A DNA stretch of 64,000 nucleotides, taken from contig NZ_CP107532.1 of NCBI RefSeq assembly GCF_025813715.1, forward strand, positions 868,001-932,000, in the 5' to 3' direction. The notes under the pieces were generated by a model. The model had not been told where the DNA came from, searched no databases, and saw only the letters and a list, made by a program, of their open reading frames with translations. Positions 1 through 7,865 of the stretch are shown here, in pieces. The stretch comes from Methylobacterium sp. FF17. GTDB lineage: Bacteria > Pseudomonadota > Alphaproteobacteria > Rhizobiales > Beijerinckiaceae. Position numbers and translations under genes: made by a program. Positions within the stretch are counted from its first letter, which is position 1; every line of letters starts with the position of its first letter.

Positions 1-692
1 CTGGCGGACTGGATCTCGGGATCGAACACGGTCTGCCCGTGCGGGACCAGGGTGGCGTCCAGCAGCGTCATGTCGGAGGCATAGGCCAACACCGTCCGGT
101 GGATCGCCGGATCGTCCGGCAGGCGGTCCACGGCGCGCATCCAGACGTGGAAGCGCGGCTCGCGCGGGGCGCGCCGGAGGTAGCGCTCGATCTCGACGGG
201 GCGCAGCTCGATGGGCCGGGTCCGGCCGAAATAGGACAGGATCGGCGCGGGAACGCTGAGTCCGAGCCGCGCGGCCTCGGCGGTGGCGGCGGGCGCCTCG
301 GGGACGTCCTCGGGGGGCGGCACCACGGGCATCGCCGCCGCATGCGAGGCCCCGTCTTCCGCGTCGTGATAGGAGACCGACATCGCGAAGATGGGCCGGT
401 CGTGCTGGTGCGCCACCACCCGGCGGGTGCTGAAGCTGCGCCCGTCGCGGATGCGCTCCACCACGTAGTCGATGGGCGCCTTGGGGTCGCCGCCGAGGAG
501 GAAATAGGCGTGCAGGGAATGCGGCGGACGGGTCTCCGGCACCGTGCGCGAGGCCGCCACCAGGGCCTGCGCCACCACCTGACCGCCGAACACCCGGAAC
601 CAGCCCGTCTGCAGGCTCGTCCCCCGGAACCGGTCCGCCTCGAGGGGTTCGAGGTCGAGGATGTCGAGGAGTTCGGTGACGATGCCTGCCAT
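1..692 (-). CDS. tesB: Acyl-CoA thioesterase II (3' end cut by window edge)
   Basis: Hydrolyses acyl-CoA to free fatty acid and CoA in the cytoplasm. The reading frame starts at the ATG at 690-692 (MAGIVTELLDILDLEPLEAD) and is still open at base 1, so about 230 residues are visible of a family usually near 285. The first hotdog domain carries GGQVVAQALVAA and SLHAYFLLGGD. The second carries YASDMTLL near residue 204, whose Asp207 aligns with the catalytic Asp of E. coli TesB. The remaining C-terminal catalytic residues would lie outside the window. It is a single gene on the minus strand with no visible operon partner. Confidence 0.9.
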   Translation of the reverse strand, partial: MAGIVTELLDILDLEPLEADRFRGTSLQTGWFRVFGGQVVAQALVAASRTVPETRPPHSLHAYFLLGGDPKAPIDYVVERIRDGRSFSTRRVVAHQHDRPIFAMSVSYHDAEDGASHAAAMPVVPPPEDVPEAPAATAEAARLGLSVPAPILSYFGRTRPIELRPVEIERYLRRAPREPRFHVWMRAVDRLPDDPAIHRTVLAYASDMTLLDATLVPHGQTVFDPEIQSA

Positions 693-835
693 GCGGACTT
701 CCTGCCAGATCGGGTGCCGACGGGCGGCGCGTGGGATCCTTCACATGTGAACCATCGCGAAGGCAAGGTGGCGGCGATGCCCCCTCGGGGCCCGGTTTCC
801 GCCGCCGGCTGAGGGCCGTGAGGCCGAGAACTCCG

Positions 836-1441
836 TCAGTACAGCGTGGCCTTGATGTGCTCCGGCAGCACCCGGTCGTAGGCGTCGCCGTCGAAGCTGC
901 CGTCGCTCAGGCGCTGGTGCATCGCCCCCGGGCTGGGGAGCGCCGCCCGCTCGACGTGGCGCGCCGGATCCCAGAGTCCGGACCGGATGGCGGCCTTGGC
1001 GCAGTGGAAGTACACGGACTCGATATCGACCCGGATGACGGATCGCGGCGGCTTCCCCTCGACCGCGAAGGACGCGAGCAGGTCGGGCTCGAGGGAGATC
1101 GAGGCCCGGCCATTGACCCGCAGGGTCTCGCCGATCCCGGGCACCAGGAACAGGAGCGAGACCCGAGGATCGGTGACGATGTTCCTCAGGTTGTCGATGC
1201 GGTTGTTGCCGCGCCGGTCTGGAATCGCGAGGGTTCGCGGATCGAGGATCCGGACGAATCCCGGCGCATCGCCCTTCGGCGAGCAATCCGTCCCGTCCGG
1301 GCCCACGGACGACATGACGACGAAGGGCGATGCCGTGACGAAGGCCTGGTAATCCGCGTTCAGGTACGTGATTTCCTTGCGCATGGCGCGCTCCGGGGGC
1401 TGTCCGTAGACCGCCTCCAGCTCGTCGATCGTCGTCGGCAT
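836..1441 (-). CDS. PPOX-type flavoprotein (pyridoxamine 5'-phosphate oxidase family, MSMEG_1061-like)
   Basis: A predicted FMN-binding split-barrel protein of 201 residues. The family includes oxidases and F420/FMN reductases, and the substrate cannot be told from sequence. Visible family features are ASPFVVMSSVGPDGTDCSP (strands forming the flavin site), LAIPDRRGNNRIDNLRNI (phosphate-binding loop) and VSLLFLVPGIGETLRVNGRA. I chose the ATG at 1439-1441 (MPTTIDELEAVYGQP) because the frame upstream is Arg/Ala-rich and looks non-coding. The minus-strand frame stays open to 2956 antisense to the hydroxylase, which is a high-GC artefact. It is probably a stand-alone gene. Confidence 0.85.
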   Translation of the reverse strand: MPTTIDELEAVYGQPPERAMRKEITYLNADYQAFVTASPFVVMSSVGPDGTDCSPKGDAPGFVRILDPRTLAIPDRRGNNRIDNLRNIVTDPRVSLLFLVPGIGETLRVNGRASISLEPDLLASFAVEGKPPRSVIRVDIESVYFHCAKAAIRSGLWDPARHVERAALPSPGAMHQRLSDGSFDGDAYDRVLPEHIKATLY

Positions 1442-1507
1442 CGGCCTCTCCACAATCCAGGCGTGCACCCGTAGGCCTTGGATGCGGTCCTTGTAAATCG
1501 CCACACC

Positions 1508-1552
1508 CGCGCGCGGAAGCGCCGCCGCACCCGCGCGGAAGCGCCGCCGGAC
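1508..1552. repeat. Short 22-bp tandem duplication in the gap before the UbiH-type gene
   Basis: CGCGGAAGCGCCGCCG occurs at 1512-1527 and again at 1534-1549, a 22-bp period, followed by a degenerate third GGAAGCG. It lies in the 192-bp divergent intergenic region between the PPOX gene and the hydroxylase gene. It is probably slippage-derived, and no function is apparent. Confidence 0.5.
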
Positions 1553-1633
1553 CGGAAGCGGGGCTGACGCGTTGCTCCCGCGCGCCGGGAGTGGCACTCC
1601 GGCGCCGACAGCGGAAGCGGCGGGATTCGGGTC

Positions 1634-2911
1634 ATGAGCGAAGCAGTGCGGCGGGCGAGCCAGCGCAACGTGGTCGTGGCCGGGGCGGGCATTCCCGGCC
1701 TGACCCTCGCCCTCGCGCTGGCCCAGGCGAACGGACCCGCCCTGCGGGTGACCCTGTGCGATCCGGGCCTCGCGGCCGGGGCGGCCCGCCATGCCGGGCG
1801 CGCCTACGCGGTAGCCGCCGGGGGCCGGCGCATGTTCGAGCGCCTCGGCATCTGGGAGGCCGTACGCGGGGCCGCCCAGCCCATCCGCGACATGGTTGTG
1901 AGCGACAGCCGCCTCGCCGACCCGGTGCGCCCGGTCTTCCTCACCTTCGCGCAGGATTCGGATTCGGACGCGACGGCGGACCGGGACGACGCCCCCTTCG
2001 CCCATATGGTGGAGGCGGAACCCCTGGTCGCCGCCCTGCTGGCGGCGGCGCGGGCCGCCGGCATCGTGTTCGAGGCCCACGGCATCGTCGAGGCGGTGCC
2101 GGAGGCGCGGGCGACCCGCATCGTCCTCGACGACCGGCGATCTTTCGATGCGGCGCTCCTCGTGGCCGCCGACGGTGCACGCTCGCGCCTGCGCGAGGCC
2201 GCCAAGATCGGTTGGGTCGGCTGGTCCTATCCGCAGATGGGGCTGGTCGCCACGATCGGGCACGCGCGCGACCATGGTGGCCGGGCCTACGAGCACTTCC
2301 TGCCGAGCGGCCCCTTCGCGATCCTGCCGCTGGTGGATGGGGGCGCCCTCGGCCACCGCTCCTCCATCGTCTGGACGGAGCGGGCGGCCGACGTGCCGGC
2401 CCTGACCGGCGGAGGTCCGGAGGAGACGCTGAGGGAGATCGAGCGGCGCTTCGGCCTCAACCTCGGGGAGCTCGTCCTGGAGCGGGGGCCGAGCGCGCAT
2501 CCCCTCGCCTTCGGGCTCGCCCGCAGCTATTGCGCCGAGCGCCTGGCCCTGCTCGGCGACGCGGCGCACGTGATCCATCCCATCGCCGGCCAGGGCCTGA
2601 ACCTCGGCCTGGCGGGAGCCGCCGCCCTGGCGGAGGCGGTGACGGACGCCCTGCGCCTCGGCCTCGATCCGGGCAGCCGCGACGTGCTGCTTCGCTACGA
2701 GCGCGCGCGCCGGTTCGACACCCTGGCGATGGGCGCGATGACGGACGGGCTGAACCGCCTGTTCTCCAACGACGTGCTGCCCCTGCGGCTCGCCCGCGAC
2801 CTCGGCCTCGGCCTCGTGGACCGGCTGCCCGCCCTCAAGCGCCTGTTCATCGGCGAAGCGGCGGCCGCGCGCGGTTCGCTGCCCCGCCTCCTGCGGGGCG
2901 AGGCGCTCTGA
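1634..2911 (+). CDS. UbiH/UbiF/COQ6-family FAD-dependent hydroxylase
   Basis: A flavoprotein monooxygenase of 425 residues, probably hydroxylating an aromatic ring in ubiquinone biosynthesis at the inner membrane. An N-terminal Rossmann motif GAGIPGL (Gly17-x-Gly19-xx-Gly22) binds the FAD ADP moiety. A mid-protein VAADGARSRLRE matches the family DG motif. LLGDAAHVIHPIAGQGLNLG near residue 308 is the GD motif closing over the FAD ribose and the UbiH signature. Length fits the family (390-430). Which ring position it uses (UbiH, UbiF or the alphaproteobacterial UbiL type) cannot be decided here. The start is ATG 1634 (MSEAVRRASQRNVVVAG). A perfect hairpin follows the stop codon. Confidence 0.88.
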   Translation: MSEAVRRASQRNVVVAGAGIPGLTLALALAQANGPALRVTLCDPGLAAGAARHAGRAYAVAAGGRRMFERLGIWEAVRGAAQPIRDMVVSDSRLADPVRPVFLTFAQDSDSDATADRDDAPFAHMVEAEPLVAALLAAARAAGIVFEAHGIVEAVPEARATRIVLDDRRSFDAALLVAADGARSRLREAAKIGWVGWSYPQMGLVATIGHARDHGGRAYEHFLPSGPFAILPLVDGGALGHRSSIVWTERAADVPALTGGGPEETLREIERRFGLNLGELVLERGPSAHPLAFGLARSYCAERLALLGDAAHVIHPIAGQGLNLGLAGAAALAEAVTDALRLGLDPGSRDVLLRYERARRFDTLAMGAMTDGLNRLFSNDVLPLRLARDLGLGLVDRLPALKRLFIGEAAAARGSLPRLLRGEAL

Positions 2912-2916
2912 AACGA

Positions 2917-2952
2917 TGCGGCGAACCCGCCCGTCCGGGAAGGTTCGCCGCC
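2917..2952 (+). terminator. Hairpin after the UbiH-type gene, possible terminator
   Basis: GCGGCGAACC at 2918-2927 pairs perfectly with GGTTCGCCGC at 2942-2951 across a 14-nt loop, seven bases after the hydroxylase stop. There is no T-tract, so it may be a processing or mRNA-end hairpin, not a true intrinsic terminator. Confidence 0.4.
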
Positions 2953-3046
2953 GCATGAGCCCCGGTGAGGGGATCGCCGGATCGGTCGTGAAGGCTGACT
3001 CGGCCCTGTGGGCCGACTCGGCCGGTGGGCTGTCTCGGCCTTGTGC

Positions 3047-3595
3047 TTACTTGCCCTTGCTGGCCTTGTGAGCCTTCTCGCGCTCGATGCCTTCGAGGAT
3101 CAGGCGGTGGGCCTCGTCCTTGCCGCCCCAGCGCTTGATCTTGACCCACTTGCCGGGCTCCAGATCCTTGTAGTGCTCGAAGAAGTGCTGGATCTGGTGG
3201 ATCGTGATGTCGGGCAGGTCGGTGTAGTCCTCGATGCGGTCGTAGCGCATCGTGAGGTGGCGCGAGGGCACCGCGATGATCTTCTCGTCCTCGCCGGAAT
3301 TGTCCTCCATCACGAGGACGCCGATCGGACGGGCGCTGATGATCGCGCCGGGCGCGATGGCGCGGGTGTTGGCCACCAGCACGTCGCAGGGGTCGCCGTC
3401 GCCCGACAGGGTGTGCGGGATGAAGCCGTAATTGCCCGGATAATGCATCGCGGTGTAGAGGAAACGGTCGACCACGAGGGCGCCGGCTTCCTTGTCCATC
3501 TCGTACTTGATCGGGTCGCCGCCGATCGGCACCTCGATGATGACGTTGACGTCGTCCGGCGGGTTCTTGCCGATCGAGACAGCATCGATGATCAT
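3047..3595 (-). CDS. ppa: Inorganic pyrophosphatase (family I)
   Basis: Cytoplasmic enzyme hydrolysing pyrophosphate to two phosphates, driving biosynthetic reactions forward. At 182 residues it has the usual size of the bacterial hexameric form. The metal-binding signature DGDPCDVLV gives Asp66, Asp68 and Asp71. The substrate-contacting E-x-P-x-G-G stretch ([12 protein letters not shown], residues 21-32) and YPGNYGFIP near residue 52 are intact, as is the late KRWGGKDEA segment. The start is the ATG at 3593-3595. It is convergent with the hydroxylase gene and separate from the next minus-strand gene by 124 bp. Confidence 0.97.
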   Translation of the reverse strand: MIIDAVSIGKNPPDDVNVIIEVPIGGDPIKYEMDKEAGALVVDRFLYTAMHYPGNYGFIPHTLSGDGDPCDVLVANTRAIAPGAIISARPIGVLVMEDNSGEDEKIIAVPSRHLTMRYDRIEDYTDLPDITIHQIQHFFEHYKDLEPGKWVKIKRWGGKDEAHRLILEGIEREKAHKASKGK

Positions 3596-3719
3596 GTCTT
3601 AAGCTCCGGAGGTCTGGGCGCTACAGTCCCGCTGTGGCGTCTCTTACGGCCCTTCCGCCCGGAAGGGAATCGCCCCCTCGGTGGGGGCGCTACGTATGCA
3701 CGGAAATGTCGGGGTCGCC

Positions 3720-4049
3720 CTAAGCGTCGTTGCCGGGTCCGAAGCGCCGGCGCCATGCCGCGACAACCTTCGCCCAGGTCCGCTCGACCCAGCGCGCCGC
3801 GTGCTCCAGGGGCACCTTCAGGGCCGGCACGTCCTGGCTCAGCAGCGCGAGCCCCACCGGCAGCATCCACAGGCCGAGCACGGGCAGGATCGCGAAGACG
3901 CCGCCGAGGATGAACAGCAGCGCGGCGCCGAGGCGGACCCAGAACCGCGAGGGCTCGCGCAGCCAGTCGAGCGCCCGCCGCAGCCCGTCCGGCAGCTTCG
4001 CGCTGAGCGCGTCGACGCGTCTGTCCCAATCCTGCGCGGTGACATTCAT
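3720..4049 (-). CDS. Small two-helix membrane protein (PGPGW-like, unknown function)
   Basis: 109 residues. The middle (about 38-72) is strongly hydrophobic, FWVRLGAALLFILGGVFAIL followed by PVLGLWMLPVGLALLSQDVP, giving two membrane segments around a Pro-Gly turn. This is the pattern of small PGPGW-type transmembrane proteins of unknown role. Both tails are soluble and basic (ERTWAKVVAAWRRRFG). The start is the ATG at 4047-4049. It lies 54 bp downstream of the acetyltransferase gene on the same strand, so the two may be co-transcribed. I assign no function. Confidence 0.75.
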   Translation of the reverse strand: MNVTAQDWDRRVDALSAKLPDGLRRALDWLREPSRFWVRLGAALLFILGGVFAILPVLGLWMLPVGLALLSQDVPALKVPLEHAARWVERTWAKVVAAWRRRFGPGNDA

Positions 4050-4103
4050 GGTGGCGTCAATGCCGAACCGACGGCCGGGGTTCCCCCGCCCCGTCGGCGG
4101 GGA

Positions 4104-4610
4104 TCAGCCGAACCGGTAGCCGACCTTCGGCAGGACCGCCCCGGTCCAGCGATCCACCGAGCGCGCGGCCTCGACCCCGCCGAGTCCCGTATAGAAGGCG
4201 CGGGCCCGCTCGTTCTCCTCCAGCGCCCAGACGCCGATGACGGGCAGGCCGTGGTCGGCGAGGTCGTTGCGCAGGGCCCGGAACAGGCGCCGGCCGAGGC
4301 CCAGCCCCTGGTGGTCCGGACGGATGTAGAGTTCGTCGATCTCGCCCGAGGTCTGGAGCAGGCCGCCGCGGGTGGGCCCGTAGACCGCGTAGCCCACCAC
4401 GGCGTCACCGGTCTCGACCACCACGAGGGGCCGGCTGCGCTGGGTGGCGCCGAGCCACCATTGCGGGCTGCGCTGCGAGATCGCCCGCTCGAGGGCGACG
4501 CCCGGGATGATCCCGCGATAGGCCTCGCGCCAGGTCTCGTCGAACAGGTCGGCCAGGGGGTCCGCGTCGTCCGCTCGGGCGCGGCGGATGCTGATGGTGC
4601 TCGTACGCAT
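4104..4610 (-). CDS. GNAT-family N-acetyltransferase
   Basis: 168 residues from the ATG at 4608-4610 (MRTSTISIRRARADDADPLA). An in-frame extension to 4712 exists but reads as non-family sequence. It carries GNAT motif D (ADDADPLADLFDETWREAYR), motif A with the acetyl-CoA pyrophosphate loop DHQGLGLGRRL (Q-x-x-G-x-G/A form), and motif B (VWALEENERARAFYTGLGG). It transfers acetyl groups from acetyl-CoA to an amine, and the substrate is unknown. WREAYRGIIPG is common in the PhnO/YjaB-like small-molecule acetyltransferases. Confidence 0.88.
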   Translation of the reverse strand: MRTSTISIRRARADDADPLADLFDETWREAYRGIIPGVALERAISQRSPQWWLGATQRSRPLVVVETGDAVVGYAVYGPTRGGLLQTSGEIDELYIRPDHQGLGLGRRLFRALRNDLADHGLPVIGVWALEENERARAFYTGLGGVEAARSVDRWTGAVLPKVGYRFG

Positions 4611-4750
4611 GACGGATCCCCGCGCTGGAAGAAACGAATGACGGCTCGCATCGATGTCGGGCCGGATCGGACGATACGATCCGGGCGAAGACAAGGCGGA
4701 GAGCCAACGCAAGGTCGGTGCCGAAGGGTCCGTGACGCGGGAGACGTGGC

Positions 4751-5560
4751 GTGTCCGACGCCTCCGGTTTGCCGCGACGGCGGCCCGCTGGTAGAGGCGG
4801 ACCCATCCTCACGAGCCCCGGTTCCGACGCCCCCGTGTTCAAGCGCCACCTCACCTCCGAGATCCGCGACGCGCGCCGCATGGCGCGGATCGCCCTCTTC
4901 GAGCGGCCGATCGCCGGTCCGGTCTCGCGGGTGCGGGCCTGGGCCAACATGCTGCTGGTGGATCACGGGGTGTTCCGCCTCGCCTACCTGAACCGCCACC
5001 GGGTCGGTCAGGGCAAGATCTGGCGCTCGGCCCAGCCGACGCCGCACCAGCTGGCCTGGTTCAAGCGGCAGGGCGTGCGCACGGTGATCTCCCTGCGCGG
5101 CGGGCGCGAGCACGGCTCCTGGCCCCTGCAGCGCGAGGCCTGCGAACGGCAGGGCCTGACCCTGGTGGAATTCGTGCTGCGCTCGCGGGAGGCGCCCTCG
5201 CGGGAGACGATCCTAGCGGCGCGGGACTTCTTCGCGGGCATCGCCTACCCGGCGATGATGCATTGCAAGTCGGGGGCGGACCGGGCCGGGCTCGCCGCCG
5301 CGCTCTACCTGATCCTGCACGAGAACCGGCCGGTGGCCGAGGCGATGGGCCAGCTCTCGGCGCGCTACGGCCATTTCCGGTTCGCCAAGACCGGCATCCT
5401 CGACGCGTTCTTCGCGCTCTACCTGCGCGAGGGCGAGGCGAAGGGCCTCGACTTCCTGACCTGGGTGGAGACCGAGTACGACCCGGAGGCGCTCAAGCGC
5501 GGGTTCCGCGCCGGCTTCTGGTCGGACCTCGTGGTGGACCGGCTGATCCGGCGGGAATAG
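4751..5560 (+). CDS. Tyrosine/dual-specificity phosphatase-like protein (CX5R)
   Basis: 269 residues from the GTG at 4751. Later starts are possible at GTG 4835 (VFKRHLTSEIRDARR) or ATG 4880. It carries the cysteine-phosphatase P-loop HCKSGADRAG, with nucleophile Cys172 and phosphate-binding Arg178. Upstream, IWRSAQPTPHQLAWFKRQGV and TVISLRGGRE match the bacterial DSP/DUF442-like fold that precedes the loop. It is probably a cytoplasmic protein or phosphoinositide-type phosphatase whose substrate is not predictable. The C-terminal half (GHFRFAKTGILDAFFALYL) is a conserved helical extension in alphaproteobacterial members. It is divergent from the GNAT gene. Confidence 0.85.
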   Translation: MSDASGLPRRRPAGRGGPILTSPGSDAPVFKRHLTSEIRDARRMARIALFERPIAGPVSRVRAWANMLLVDHGVFRLAYLNRHRVGQGKIWRSAQPTPHQLAWFKRQGVRTVISLRGGREHGSWPLQREACERQGLTLVEFVLRSREAPSRETILAARDFFAGIAYPAMMHCKSGADRAGLAAALYLILHENRPVAEAMGQLSARYGHFRFAKTGILDAFFALYLREGEAKGLDFLTWVETEYDPEALKRGFRAGFWSDLVVDRLIRRE

Positions 5561-5566
5561 CGCACG

Positions 5567-5600
5567 GAAAAGCCCGCCTCGGCGGGAACCGGGCGGGCGG
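5567..5600 (-). terminator. Intrinsic terminator serving the minus-strand small gene
   Basis: Read on the minus strand, CCCGCCGAGGCGGG forms a tight stem followed by CTTTTCC. An outer GCCCGCC/GGCGGGC pairing is also possible. It sits downstream of the 52-residue gene at 5663 and just after the convergent phosphatase stop. Confidence 0.6.
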
Positions 5601-5662
5601 ATCGGGACGGGCCAGGGGCGGAGGAGCCAGGTTCGAACGAGCCAGGCCCCTGCCGAGAGGCG

Positions 5663-5821
5663 TCAGGCGGCGATGCGTGCGGCCGACGGGGCGTTCTCGT
5701 TGCCTGCGATGAAGCGGCCGGAGCTCGAGAGCGGGCCGTTCTTCGGCGTCAGCGCGTTCGCGGCGACGAAGACCAGCGAGACGTTCAGGGCGACGGCGGC
5801 AAGGACGAGAAGAGCGATCAT
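5663..5821 (-). CDS. Small single-pass membrane or exported protein, unknown
   Basis: 52 residues from the ATG at 5819-5821 (MIALLVLAAVALNVSLVFVA). The first 24 residues are one hydrophobic helix, either an uncleaved anchor or a signal peptide ending near ANA. The tail is short and polar (LTPKNGPLSSSGRFIAGNEN). It is not recognised as a known family. A near-perfect palindrome lies about 60 bp upstream and a terminator lies downstream, which supports a real transcription unit. Confidence 0.55.
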   Translation of the reverse strand: MIALLVLAAVALNVSLVFVAANALTPKNGPLSSSGRFIAGNENAPSAARIAA

Positions 5822-5877
5822 CGGACGGTGTCCCGGTGCAAGTGCGATGACCCGGATATGGCACCGCACCATTGTCA

Positions 5878-5889
5878 TTGGTATACCAA
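5878..5889. promoter_or_regulatory. GntR/FadR-type palindrome, 57 bp upstream of the 52-residue gene
   Basis: TTGGTATACCAA is a perfect 12-bp palindrome in an otherwise GC-rich gap. It fits the t-GT-n-AC-a pattern bound by FadR-subfamily GntR regulators. A related sequence sits at the same distance upstream of the antiporter gene. No regulator gene is in the window. Confidence 0.45.
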
Positions 5890-6045
5890 ATTCTACACAC
5901 CAGTCATGCGGCGGCGTCGGGTCTCGTGCCGTCGCGGGCCGTATTCGCCCGACCGCCCGGCGATGCCGGAGTGGCTCGGGCGCGCCGGGGACATGGGGAA
6001 TGCGGCCCCCTCTCCCACCCACCGCACCGCACCGCAGGGCACGGA

Positions 6046-6246
6046 TCAGTCCAGCGTCAGCGCCTCGGTGATCGCGCGGAGGTCGGCGGGCGCCATGGCG
6101 GCGTCCCCCACCACGGCGATCAGGGTCAGCACGAGACCGAGGGCACTGAGGTAGAGGACCGCGAAGAGGTCGCGGTTCTCGCTCCGGGCGAAGACGAGCC
6201 CGGCGAAGGGCAGGCTCTGCAGGGCGAGTGTGGTGGAGAGGATCAT
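6046..6246 (-). CDS. Small two-helix membrane protein paired with the antiporter
   Basis: 66 residues from the ATG at 6244-6246, preceded by GAGG on the minus strand. Two hydrophobic stretches are visible: TLALQSLPFAGLVFA (residues 6-20) and LFAVLYLSALGLVLTLIAVV (27-46). A short soluble tail ADLRAITEALTLD follows. It begins 21 bp after the stop of the OFA-family antiporter, so the two are almost certainly co-transcribed. No known domain is recognised. By position it could be an accessory subunit of the transporter, which is inference. Confidence 0.7.
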   Translation of the reverse strand: MILSTTLALQSLPFAGLVFARSENRDLFAVLYLSALGLVLTLIAVVGDAAMAPADLRAITEALTLD

Positions 6247-6267
6247 GGGGGCCTCGAACCGGTTCGG

Positions 6268-7566
6268 TCAGGCGAGCTGGGCCGGGCGGACCACGGCGGG
6301 CTCGGCCTCCCTGTCCTCCGCCAAGTCCTCTGCGAGGTAGCGCCCGCGCAGGGGTTTGAGCACGAACAGCGCCAGGATCGCCGCCACCACGTTCAGGACG
6401 ATGATGATCGTGAACACGGCCGACCAGCCGTAGGCCGCCGAGATCATGCTGGCGATGGGGACGAGGAACGAGGCGGTGCCCTTCGCGGTATAGAGGAGCC
6501 CGGCATTGGTGGTGGCGAACTTCGAGCCGAAGGTGTCGCCGCAGGTGGCCGGGAACAGCGAGTAGATCTCGCCGAACACCCCGAAATAGATCGCCGTGGC
6601 GAAGACGAAGACCAGCGGATGCGTGCCGTAGGTCAGCAGCAGGACGATCGCCGCCGCTGCGATCGAGAAGGCGAGGAACATGGTGTTCTCGCGGCCGAGA
6701 TTGTCCGAGACGTAGCCGAAGAAGGGCCGGCCGAAGCCGTCGAAGATCCGGTCCAGCGAGATCGCGAAGGTGAGTGCGGCCATCTGCAGGCCGAACAGGC
6801 TCACGGGTACGTCCGCCACCTTGAAGTCGTGGGCGATGGGGGCGATCTGCGCCGCCGCCATGAGGCCGCCCGAGGCGACCATCACGAAGATCGCGTACAT
6901 CAGCCAGAACACGGGGGTGCGCACCACCTCGCGGGGCGTGCGGTCGACCTTGGCCTGGGGCAGGCGCAGGGTCTTGCGCTGCACCGGCACCGCCCGCGAA
7001 GGCTTGCGCAGCAGGAAGGAGAGCGCGACCACGACCGCGCCCTGGCCGAGACCGAAGACCAGGAAGGCGTCCTGGTAGCCGCTGGTGGCGATCATCTTCG
7101 CGATCGGGATGACGGTGACGGCGGCGCCCGCCCCGAAGCCCGCCGCCGTGGCGCCGGCGGCGAGACCGCGCCGGTCCGGGAACCACTTCAGGGCGTTGCC
7201 GACGCAGGTGCCGTAGACCGAACCGGCACCGATGCCGCCGACGACGGCGGCGCCGTAGAGCAGCGCCAGGGAATCGGCATGCGCGTTGATGAACCAGGCG
7301 AGCGCGATCATCACGCCGCCGAAGCAGACCACGATGCGCGGGCCGTAGCGGTCCACGAACCAGGCCTCCACCGGGACGAGCCAGGTCTCGGTGGCGACGA
7401 AGATGGTGAAGGCGAACTGGATCGCCGCGCGGCCCCAGTGATACCGCGCGTCGATGGGGTCGACGAAGAGGGTCCAGCCGTATTGGAGGTTGGCGATCAT
7501 GGCCATGCAGAGCACGCCGAAGCCGAGCTGCCACCATTTGGCGGACGGTGAGTCCTGACGTTCCAT
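6268..7566 (-). CDS. MFS transporter, oxalate/formate antiporter (OFA) family
   Basis: A 432-residue, 12-helix major facilitator of the inner membrane. The family exchanges dicarboxylates or monocarboxylates, classically oxalate in and formate out. Visible features are LQYGWTLFVDPIDARYHWGR at the start of helix 1, the VDRYGPRIVV loop 2-3 motif, GIGAGSVYGTCVGNALKWFP with FPDRRGLAAG after helix 4 (an OFA hallmark), and GYVSDNLGREN in loop 8-9. I chose the ATG at 7564-7566 (MERQDSPSAKWWQ) because GAGAAGGAT precedes it. An in-frame ATG 17 codons upstream has a poor ribosome site. It is followed by the 66-residue membrane gene. The substrate remains an inference from family. Confidence 0.88.
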   Translation of the reverse strand: MERQDSPSAKWWQLGFGVLCMAMIANLQYGWTLFVDPIDARYHWGRAAIQFAFTIFVATETWLVPVEAWFVDRYGPRIVVCFGGVMIALAWFINAHADSLALLYGAAVVGGIGAGSVYGTCVGNALKWFPDRRGLAAGATAAGFGAGAAVTVIPIAKMIATSGYQDAFLVFGLGQGAVVVALSFLLRKPSRAVPVQRKTLRLPQAKVDRTPREVVRTPVFWLMYAIFVMVASGGLMAAAQIAPIAHDFKVADVPVSLFGLQMAALTFAISLDRIFDGFGRPFFGYVSDNLGRENTMFLAFSIAAAAIVLLLTYGTHPLVFVFATAIYFGVFGEIYSLFPATCGDTFGSKFATTNAGLLYTAKGTASFLVPIASMISAAYGWSAVFTIIIVLNVVAAILALFVLKPLRGRYLAEDLAEDREAEPAVVRPAQLA

Positions 7567-7626
7567 CCCGGTATCCTTCTCGATCGGTTGTTCGGCACCG
7601 ACCGGGACAGCATGCATCAAATTTCT

Positions 7627-7643
7627 TTGTATGCAATATACCA
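7627..7643. promoter_or_regulatory. Imperfect palindrome upstream of the antiporter
   Basis: TTGTATGCAATATACCA contains TTGTATGCAA (one mismatch from a perfect palindrome) overlapping a TATACCA half-site. It is 61-77 bp before the antiporter start, in the only AT-rich patch of a 299-bp gap that otherwise shows nothing. It resembles the palindrome at 5878-5889. Confidence 0.4.
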
Positions 7644-7865
7644 GGGATGAGAATGCGCCCCCGGACGTGCAGGCCGCGAACATGGCACCAGCTGGGGTCC
7701 GGACCCGGCACGATGGTGCAACGCCCGCGCGGGCGTTCGGGCTCACGCTGACCTCGGAATTTCCGGTCGGACCCCGGCGCCCGGACGGACGGACGCTCTC
7801 GACCGCGCACGCGAAGGCGCCCGCGGGCGCCGGAATCCGAAGACGGGAGGGCCGACGCCCCGGGC

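Noticed and set aside
836..2956. Very long antisense frame over the UbiH-type gene (706 codons)
   Set aside because: Only its last 201 codons show a protein family. The rest is Arg/Gly/Ala-rich antisense of a well-supported gene, a high-GC artefact.
5626..5645. GGTTCGAAC motif suggesting a tRNA T-loop
   Set aside because: The flanking bases do not pair as a T-stem and no cloverleaf can be drawn in the 100 bp around it.
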